Origin: Alicyclobacillus shizuokensis NBRC 103103
GTDB lineage: Bacteria; Bacillota; Bacilli; Alicyclobacillales; Alicyclobacillaceae
Direction of reading: 5' to 3'
DNA length: 64,000 bases
Assembly: GCF_001552255.1 (NCBI RefSeq)
Contig: NZ_BCQV01000004.1
Location: 1-64,000 of the forward strand
Part shown: positions 58,818 through 64,000 of the stretch, one piece after another
How positions within the stretch are numbered: position 1 is the first letter of the stretch
How the letters are laid out: each line of letters begins with the position of its first letter
The notes under the pieces: model-generated
What the model was told of the DNA's origin: nothing
Databases searched by the model: none
What the model saw: the letters and a program-made list of their open reading frames with translations, nothing else
Position numbers and translations under genes: made by a program

Positions 58818-59968
58818 CTCTGCTTCTCCTCCGTTGTGAGACCTGTGCCCAGCCCCGTGACGTCGTATGGGCCAAAGGCGGAGAGTTCGCTGCGGAACTT
58901 GTCCGACTGCAGCGCCTCCAGCAGCGCCTGCACCGCGTCCGTTTGGATGTGCCGAGGGTGGATGAGCAGGAAGCACACCTCTTCTTGAATCGGGGTGAAG
59001 GCGAGGCCAAAGAAGCGAGCGGCAGCCGCGTGCGCCACGCCCACGTCCGCCAGGTTGTCCCTCACCGCCGCCGCCACCGCCAGGTGGCTGTGCACCACCG
59101 TGTGGTACCCGTTCACCTGCTGCGGCGCCACCTCGGCCCTGGCCAGCTCCGCGTCCAAGACAGCCCGCGCGCCTGACCCAGGCTCGCGATTGACCAGGCG
59201 CCAGCGCTGCTGCCTGAGGCTTGCCGCACCGGCAAATCCCGGGCGGACATCGGATCGCATCACCCAACCCAACTCCGCCCCCGCCAGGCGAATCGGCCGC
59301 AGCTCCGATAGCCACTCCACCGACTGACCTGCGGCGGAAGGTATGGCCAGCGCCTCTCGGACACTCTGCCAGAGGGCCGGTTCGTCTGGAACGTGCGCGG
59401 CGGCCACGTGCGTGGTGCCGGCTGCCAGTTCCACCACTGCCTGCCGGTTGCTGACGTTGAACCAGACCCCGCGGTGCCCCCTGGCGACGACACGCGTGTA
59501 CTCGCCGAGCAGGCCGAGGGCTGGATCGCACCCGGAGATGAATACAGTCTTGCGCGCTTCAGCCAAGGGGGCCAGCAGTGAGAGGCGCGCCTGGCGGCGC
59601 TCAGTGTCAATCGTCTGGACGACGCCGTGCACCGGAGCGGCGGGAGGGACGGTGTCGGCCAGGGCCGGTCGGGCCACCCAGCGCCCGTCGATGGCAGCCA
59701 GGTAGGCTCGCTGCGGCGTCGCTGCCGGGGAAGGCGAGGCGGCGGACGACCAGTAGGCGTCTACCGACGTCTCGGGATCTGCGAACAGAGTCTCCACCGT
59801 CTCGCCCAGCGCGCTCGCCAAGCGCAGAGCGGTAACCGTGTTCGGGCTGACCTTCCCTGCCTCAATCAGACCGACGCTCTGGCGCGTGATACCCGCGGCT
59901 TTGGCCAGGTGTTCACGGGATAGGCCCCGTTGCATTCGGACCTCGCGCACGCGGTTGGGGAACTTCAC
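58814..59968 (-). CDS. HTH-Xre regulator fused to a periplasmic-binding-protein-like sensor domain
   Basis: 384 residues from GTG 59968 (GGGAGG, 8-nt gap). The N-terminus has an Xre-type HTH (VREVRMQRGLSREHLAKAAGITRQSVGLIEAGKVSPNTVTALRLASALG). The rest (about 95-384) is a soluble substrate-binding fold of the PBP-like type (PF12727), with VFISGCDPALGLLGEY, WLSELRPIRLAG, NGYHTVVHSHLAVAAAVRDNLADVGV and FTPIQEEVCFLLIHP. It leads the operon with the molybdate/tungstate binding protein and permease, so it likely senses that oxyanion and represses its own promoter at 59998. Confidence 0.88.
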   Translation of the reverse strand: MKFPNRVREVRMQRGLSREHLAKAAGITRQSVGLIEAGKVSPNTVTALRLASALGETVETLFADPETSVDAYWSSAASPSPAATPQRAYLAAIDGRWVARPALADTVPPAAPVHGVVQTIDTERRQARLSLLAPLAEARKTVFISGCDPALGLLGEYTRVVARGHRGVWFNVSNRQAVVELAAGTTHVAAAHVPDEPALWQSVREALAIPSAAGQSVEWLSELRPIRLAGAELGWVMRSDVRPGFAGAASLRQQRWRLVNREPGSGARAVLDAELARAEVAPQQVNGYHTVVHSHLAVAAAVRDNLADVGVAHAAAARFFGLAFTPIQEEVCFLLIHPRHIQTDAVQALLEALQSDKFRSELSAFGPYDVTGLGTGLTTEEKQR

Positions 59969-59997
59969 ACGGGCGGCCTCCCTTGCATGGAAAAAAT

Positions 59998-60037
59998 AAT
60001 ATACATTCAGAAAGTATATTTGACAATCACAATATAC
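59998..60037 (-). promoter_or_regulatory. Promoter and triple half-site operator of the Mo/W operon
   Basis: Minus strand: TTGTCA (60026-60021), 17 bp, TATATT (60003-59998). AATATAC (59998-60004), GTATATT (60014-60020) and AATATAC (60031-60037) are three half-sites; the first two form a perfect inverted repeat with 9 bp between them that spans the spacer and -10. The TATA-type halves recall ModE operators (TATAT...ATATA), though the regulator here is not ModE. Confidence 0.65.
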
Positions 60038-60134
60038 CGAGACGGCCCCAACGTCAACCACTTTCCGCGCGGGTCCGTCACGGCCGCACGGACGCTGGGC
60101 CGGTGCCGCGATTCTTGGAACCACAATCTTCCTG

Positions 60135-60593
60135 TCACTTGCCGTTTTTGCCGTGCCGGCCGTCTTTTCCGCCGGGAAAGACCATTCGGACGTGATCCAG
60201 GCCGTGCTTGTCAAACTCCTGCTGGTACTGCTCTTTGCGCCGCCATAAGCGCATCTCCAGGGCCGGTGTGAGCTCCGCGTCGGCGTCCGCGCCCAGCATC
60301 ACGTCGCGGTACGCCAGGTGGTGGGAGAGCACATCCCAAAACGTCTCTTCGTCGTATTCGTCGACGATGGGCAGCAACGCATCTTCCATCGCCTGATTGG
60401 CGTGATAGGCGCCACAATCCTCGCAATACTTTATCCAGTCGCCGCAGCCAAACTGCTCCGCAAGGGCGTACACGTGGTCCGCCGTCTCCTGCAGACCCTG
60501 GGGACGCCGTTCGGGCGGCAGGCCATTCACCATCCACTCACCGAGAAACATCAGTGTGACCAAGTGACGGTACTGTTCCGGGGTCAACTCCAT
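60135..60593 (-). CDS. Conserved protein of unknown function
   Basis: 152 residues from ATG 60593; TTG 60599, with AGAGGTG 6 nt upstream, is an equally good start. Soluble and acidic, beginning MELTPEQYRHLVTLMFLGEWMVNG; it has a pair of cysteines in YCEDCG, a central VDEYDEETFWDVLSHHLAYRD and a C-terminal KHGLDHVRM. Similar short proteins occur in Bacilli without known role. It diverges from the aldo/keto reductase gene. Confidence 0.7.
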   Translation of the reverse strand: MELTPEQYRHLVTLMFLGEWMVNGLPPERRPQGLQETADHVYALAEQFGCGDWIKYCEDCGAYHANQAMEDALLPIVDEYDEETFWDVLSHHLAYRDVMLGADADAELTPALEMRLWRRKEQYQQEFDKHGLDHVRMVFPGGKDGRHGKNGK

Positions 60594-60731
60594 CTGCAAC
60601 TGTAACACCTCTGCCGACCATTCTGCGTTAAGCGTACCACAATTACACACTGCAGGGTGGTCCGAACTGTCAAAGGCAGCGGGCGGTTGTGTTACCATTT
60701 AAGATATCTTGAACAGAAAGAGGGTGGGCAC

Positions 60732-61712
60732 ATGGAATACGTGAAGCTTGGCCGCACCGGCCTCGAGGTGTCACGGATTTGCCTCGGCTGCATGAGCTAT
60801 GGCGTCCCCGAGCGGGGGAATCACCCGTGGGTGCTGGACGAGCGGGAGGCGCGCCCCTTCATCAAGCGGGCGCTGGAGTTGGGCATCAACTTTTTCGACA
60901 CGGCGAACGTCTATTCGGACGGCACCAGCGAGGAGATTGTCGGCCGCGCCTTGAAGGACTTCGCCCGGCGGGACGAAGTGGTTTTGGCGACGAAAGTGCA
61001 CGGGCGGATGCACAGTGGCCCCAACGGCGCTGGATTGTCACGCAAGGCGATTATGGAGGAGATTGACAACAGCTTGCGTCGGCTCGGCACCGATTATGTG
61101 GATTTGTATCAGATCCACCGTTGGGATTACACCACTCCGATTGAGGAGACGATGGAAGCTCTGCACGATGTGGTCAAGGCGGGCAAGGCCCGCTACATCG
61201 GCGCCTCTTCGATGTATGCGTGGCAGTTCATGAAAGCTCTCGCGGTCGCCGACCAACATGGCTGGACGCGCTTTGTGTCGATGCAGAACTACCTCAACCT
61301 GCTTTACCGCGAAGAAGAGCGCGAAATGCTGCCGCTGTGCGAGGCGGAAGGCATCGGTGTCATTCCCTGGAGCCCCTTGGCCCGCGGACGCCTGACGCGG
61401 GACTGGGAGGAGACTACGCGCCGCTCGCAGACGGATAGGTTTGGACAGACCTTGTATACCGCCATGGAGGAGGTGGACAGGCAGATTGTCGCCCGGGTCA
61501 AGGAGGTGGCCGAGGCGCGTGGCGTGTCGCGGGCGCAGGTGGCGTTGGCCTGGGTGTTGCAGAAAAAGCAGGTGACCGCCCCGATTGTCGGGGCAACCAA
61601 GATGCACCACCTGGAGGATGCGGTGGCGGCACTGGACCTGCACCTGACCGAGGAGGAAATCGCCCGCCTCGAGGAACCCTATGTTCCACACCCGGTACTT
61701 GGCTTTCAATGA
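60732..61712 (+). CDS. Aldo/keto reductase
   Basis: 326 residues from ATG 60732. The TIM-barrel AKR tetrad is present: Asp in FFDTANVYSDG, Tyr in that same NVYS stretch, Lys in VVLATKVHG, His in LYQIHRWD. Later come GVIPWSPLARGRLTRD and the NADPH-binding GATKMHHLEDAV. This is the AKR13/YakC-like group that reduces aldehydes or ketosugars with NADPH. Its end overlaps upstream sequence of the next GT2 gene, which starts 35 bp later. Confidence 0.92.
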   Translation: MEYVKLGRTGLEVSRICLGCMSYGVPERGNHPWVLDEREARPFIKRALELGINFFDTANVYSDGTSEEIVGRALKDFARRDEVVLATKVHGRMHSGPNGAGLSRKAIMEEIDNSLRRLGTDYVDLYQIHRWDYTTPIEETMEALHDVVKAGKARYIGASSMYAWQFMKALAVADQHGWTRFVSMQNYLNLLYREEEREMLPLCEAEGIGVIPWSPLARGRLTRDWEETTRRSQTDRFGQTLYTAMEEVDRQIVARVKEVAEARGVSRAQVALAWVLQKKQVTAPIVGATKMHHLEDAVAALDLHLTEEEIARLEEPYVPHPVLGFQ

Positions 61713-61746
61713 AACAGCAACTTTGGAGACGGCGGAGGGGAATCGC

Positions 61747-62970
61747 GTGAATTGGTGGTGGCCGGGGCTGTCGCTTGTTGTCTGTGCAGCATGGGTGGGC
61801 ATCGCCCTGTTCAACGTGTTCGACTTACTGCGCGTGCCGTGGCTGCCGAAGGCGGGGACAGGGCGGGCAGACGCAGGCGCAGCGGGCGTCGGCTCCCAAA
61901 CGGACCCGGCGGGCGCGCGCCCATCGGTCGGCGCGGGTGCAAGCGAGCGTGTGCAGGTCAGTGTCATCATCCCGGCGCGCAACGAGCAGGAACGCCTGCC
62001 GATGACGCTTGCCGCGTGGGCGGAGCAGACGTACTCGGAATTTGAGGTGATTGTGGTGGACGACCGTTCGGAGGACGCCACCGGGGCCCTCGCTGACGCG
62101 TTCGCGCAATCTCATCCGGGATTTCGTGTGCTGCACATCGCCCAGCTGCCGGTCGGCTGGCTGGGCAAAAACTACGCCCTGCAAAAGGGAGCCGAGGCAG
62201 CGGCCGGGTCATGGTTGCTGTTTGCGGACGCGGATGTGTGCTTTGCGCCGGATGCGCTGGCACGGACCATGGAATACGTCGGCCGCCAGGCACTCGACCA
62301 CCTGACCGTGGCTCCGCGTGTTGTCGCCCGCGGTTATTGGCTGCGCGCGCTGACCGCGCTGTTCGCCTACAATTTGGTCTTGTTCAAGCGTCCGCACATG
62401 GCCCATCGCGCCAAGTCGCGGGCGTACGCCGGCATTGGAGCGTTCAATTTGGTGCGCAAGTCGGTCTACCAGCGCATGGGCGGCCATCGGGCGCTCGCCT
62501 TGCGACCCGATGACGATATCCAGTTGGGACGCCTGGTAAAGCGGGTGCACGGCCGCCAGCAGTTTGCGCTCGCTGACCAATTCATGCAGATTGAGTGGTA
62601 TCCGAGTCTGAGGGATATGGTCAAGGGCCTGGAGAAGAGTCCGTTGGCAGCTTTCCATTACTCGGTGGGAAAGCTGGTGGCCAGTCTGATCCCGCTCCTG
62701 CTTCTGTACGACGGCCCTTTTGCGTGCGCGCTGCTCGCGCCCGGCTGGTGGCGCCTCGCCGGGGTGGGGGCGCTCGTTATCATGTTTCTCTTATACTTCA
62801 TGGTCAACCGGTTTTTGCGTTTCCCGCTGCACCAGTTCCTCGTGCTGCCGGTCACGTTGTGCCTGTTCATCTACACGTTTGTCCGATCCGCCTGGCAGGC
62901 GCTGCGTCGCGGAGGCCTCTTGTGGCGCGGCACCTTGTACCCCCTGGCGGAACTGCGTCGCGGCCTCTGA
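61747..62970 (+). CDS. GT2 glycosyltransferase, CrtQ/HpnB-like membrane type
   Basis: 407 residues from GTG 61747 (GGAGGGG upstream). One N-terminal helix; GT-A motifs VSVIIPARNEQERLP, VIVVDDRSEDATG, LPVGWLGKNYALQKG, LFADADVCFAPDAL (metal site) and GHRALALRPDDDIQLGRLVKRV. At the C-terminus are four helices. The layout matches the GT2 at 4531, but the sequences differ widely. Relatives glycosylate carotenoid acids or hopanoid or other lipids. The acceptor is unknown. Confidence 0.85.
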   Translation: MNWWWPGLSLVVCAAWVGIALFNVFDLLRVPWLPKAGTGRADAGAAGVGSQTDPAGARPSVGAGASERVQVSVIIPARNEQERLPMTLAAWAEQTYSEFEVIVVDDRSEDATGALADAFAQSHPGFRVLHIAQLPVGWLGKNYALQKGAEAAAGSWLLFADADVCFAPDALARTMEYVGRQALDHLTVAPRVVARGYWLRALTALFAYNLVLFKRPHMAHRAKSRAYAGIGAFNLVRKSVYQRMGGHRALALRPDDDIQLGRLVKRVHGRQQFALADQFMQIEWYPSLRDMVKGLEKSPLAAFHYSVGKLVASLIPLLLLYDGPFACALLAPGWWRLAGVGALVIMFLLYFMVNRFLRFPLHQFLVLPVTLCLFIYTFVRSAWQALRRGGLLWRGTLYPLAELRRGL

Positions 62971-63061
62971 TGCATCTCCTGCACCGCCTCAGGTGCGCCT
63001 GAGTCCGCGCCGCGCCGGAGCGGCGGGCCGAACGCCGGCCCGCTCCTCGGCCCAATCCCAT

Positions 63062-63091
63062 TTGACAAATTGATTCACCTAATCAGATAAT
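63062..63091 (+). promoter_or_regulatory. Strong promoter of the symporter operon with an inner palindrome
   Basis: TTGACA (63062-63067), 18 bp, GATAAT (63086-63091). The spacer holds TGATT-CACCT-AATCA (63071-63085), a perfect inverted repeat, suggesting repression by an unknown regulator. Confidence 0.7.
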
Positions 63092-63165
63092 TGTACCGAT
63101 TGAGCCGGGCGTCCTGTCGTTAAGGGGCCCGTTGTGCCACCTGTCTGTGGAAGGGGGTGTCAGGC

Positions 63166-63372
63166 ATGAATTCACCGTCCGGTCGCCGTCGCCAAGTATG
63201 GTATTGGCTGCTCTTGCTTCCCTTCATCGGCACGCTGTTTCCGTCCTGGTATGCGTCCGATGAACCGGAGTTATGGGGATTCCCGTTCTTCTATTGGTAC
63301 CAGATTCTCTGGGTCTTCCTGAGCTCGTTCATCACGTTCTTCGTCTACAGGATGACACGTGAGCGGGAATGA
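63166..63372 (+). CDS. DUF3311 small membrane protein
   Basis: 68 residues from ATG 63166 (AAGGGGGTG upstream). Two helices with LLLPFIGTLFPSWYASDEPELWGFPFFYWYQILWVFLSSFITFFVYRMTRE, the DUF3311 pattern. Such proteins are regularly encoded just before a sodium:solute symporter, as here, and are thought to be its small accessory subunit. Confidence 0.85.
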   Translation: MNSPSGRRRQVWYWLLLLPFIGTLFPSWYASDEPELWGFPFFYWYQILWVFLSSFITFFVYRMTRERE

Positions 63373-63403
63373 GGAAACCGTCGGAGGGGGCATCGAAACC
63401 ATC

Positions 63404-64000
63404 ATGGTGAACTGGCCGGCACTGGTCATTTTTATCCTCTTTTTTGTCTTTGTGACCGTCTTGGGCTTTGTGGCGGCGCGCTGGCGGCGCGGCGACCTGG
63501 GCCAGCTGCACGAGTGGGGGCTGGGCGGGCGCCGGTTTGGCACGGTTATCACCTGGTTCCTTCTCGGCGGAGACCTGTACACCGCTTACACGTTCATCGC
63601 GGTGCCTGCCCTGCTCTACGGAGCGGGTGCCACCGGATTTTTCGCCGTGCCATACACCATCATCGTGTACCCGTTTGTGTTTGTCGTGATGCCGAGACTG
63701 TGGTCGGTGGCCAAAAAGCACGGGTACATCACCGGCTCCGACTTTGTCAAGGGTCGCTATGGCAGCCGTTCCCTGGCGCTGGCTGTGGCGGTGACCGGCA
63801 TTCTGGCCACGATGCCGTACATCGCCCTGCAGTTGGTTGGCATGCAGGCGGTGATTGCGGCCATGGGCATCACCGGCTCTGGATTGCTCGGCGACTTGCC
63901 GCTCATCATCGCCTTTCTGATCCTGGCTCTGTACACATACACCAGCGGCCTGCGGGCGCCGGCGATGATTGCCGTGGTCAAGGACCTGATGATCTACATC
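63404..64000 (+). CDS. Sodium:solute symporter (SSS family), cut by right edge
   Basis: 199 codons visible. ATG 63404 is taken although GGAGGGGG lies 13 nt upstream; GTG 63359 is in frame and would overlap the DUF3311 gene. Five or six helices so far: VNWPALVIFILFFVFVTVLGFVAARWRRGD, a GLGGRRFGTVITWFLLGGDLYTAYTFIAVP stretch typical of SSS TM2-3, then KKHGYITGSDFVKGRYGSRSLALAVAVTG. With a DUF3311 partner it resembles monocarboxylate or urea-type symporters (MctP-like). Substrate unknown. Confidence 0.88.
   Translation, partial: MVNWPALVIFILFFVFVTVLGFVAARWRRGDLGQLHEWGLGGRRFGTVITWFLLGGDLYTAYTFIAVPALLYGAGATGFFAVPYTIIVYPFVFVVMPRLWSVAKKHGYITGSDFVKGRYGSRSLALAVAVTGILATMPYIALQLVGMQAVIAAMGITGSGLLGDLPLIIAFLILALYTYTSGLRAPAMIAVVKDLMIYI

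Noticed and set aside
58818-59531. In-frame upward extension of the molybdate/tungstate-binding protein to about 596 codons
   Set aside because: The extra part lies over the HTH-PBP regulator in another frame, and the lipoprotein signal plus ribosome site clearly place the start at 58817.
63017-63032. A 16-bp stretch identical to bases 1-16 of the window
   Set aside because: The first copy lies in GT39 coding sequence and the second in a GC-rich hairpin region; no longer similarity around them, so probably chance in GC-rich DNA.
1-64000. Search for tRNA, rRNA, insertion sequences, phage genes and attachment sites
   Set aside because: No sequence with the needed structure or transposase/integrase motifs was recognised on either strand; the AT-rich island has no visible mobility gene.

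Overview
The window looks like a chromosomal segment of a GC-rich, spore-former-like Bacillota, most probably an acidophile of the Alicyclobacillus type. That is an inference from gene content: a G1 (eqolisin) peptidase, an HpnB-like (hopanoid-associated) glycosyltransferase, PerR and NiaR, a Bce-type antimicrobial-peptide module, WxL surface proteins, strong AGGAGG ribosome sites, frequent GTG/TTG starts and sigma-A promoters. No rRNA, tRNA, CRISPR array or intact insertion sequence was found.

Layout. 0-6 kb: envelope genes (a GT39 transferase cut by the left edge, a WxL protein and its DUF916 partner, GtrA, an HpnB-like GT2). 6-10 kb: purU, niaR, a signal-less G1 peptidase and a nucleotide-sugar-type epimerase. 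10-16 kb: an operon of leader ORF, MFS transporter, acyltransferase-3, acyl-CoA-ligase-like enzyme, phosphosulfolactate synthase (comA) and VOC protein, which suggests a sulfolactate-derived product. 16-21 kb: BceRS-BceAB-like module with its operator. 21-24.4 kb (minus strand): gcvH, a TlpA-like thioredoxin, a 2-Cys peroxiredoxin behind a perfect Per box, perR, and a Gfo/Idh oxidoreductase. 24.6-33 kb: M29 aminopeptidase, a CIRCE-like site on a short terminated transcript, a GT4 / six-hairpin glycosidase-like pair behind a nucleotidyltransferase remnant, MATE pump, nitroreductase, an APH-fold kinase and a short YidC.

33.3-49.5 kb is visibly poorer in GC and looks acquired. It holds a TetR-controlled MFS and isochorismatase-like pair, then a large amino-sugar or disaccharide utilisation operon: two GH4 glycosidases of different motif classes, nagB, an ABC importer without its ATPase, an Eis-like acetyltransferase, two BadF-type kinases, a ROK regulator and two Gfo/Idh dehydrogenases.

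49.6-64 kb: a MarR-ABC drug exporter operon, a broken MFS gene, a Pho-box-preceded secreted phosphoesterase followed by two multicopper oxidase genes, a molybdate/tungstate uptake operon with its own HTH-PBP regulator, an aldo/keto reductase, a second GT2, and a DUF3311 / sodium:solute symporter pair cut by the right edge.

The most striking observation is the oxidase pair at 54658-56939. The two proteins are paralogs. The first keeps only the N-terminal copper motifs (HWHG, HSH). The second, a lipoprotein, keeps only the C-terminal ones (HAMHLHG, HCHILDH). Together they hold exactly one full set of ligands, which suggests an obligate heteromeric multicopper oxidase whose active site exists only across the subunit interface. 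Next in interest are the comA operon, the CIRCE-controlled short transcript, and 11-bp Pho-box-like repeat arrays found at three promoters.
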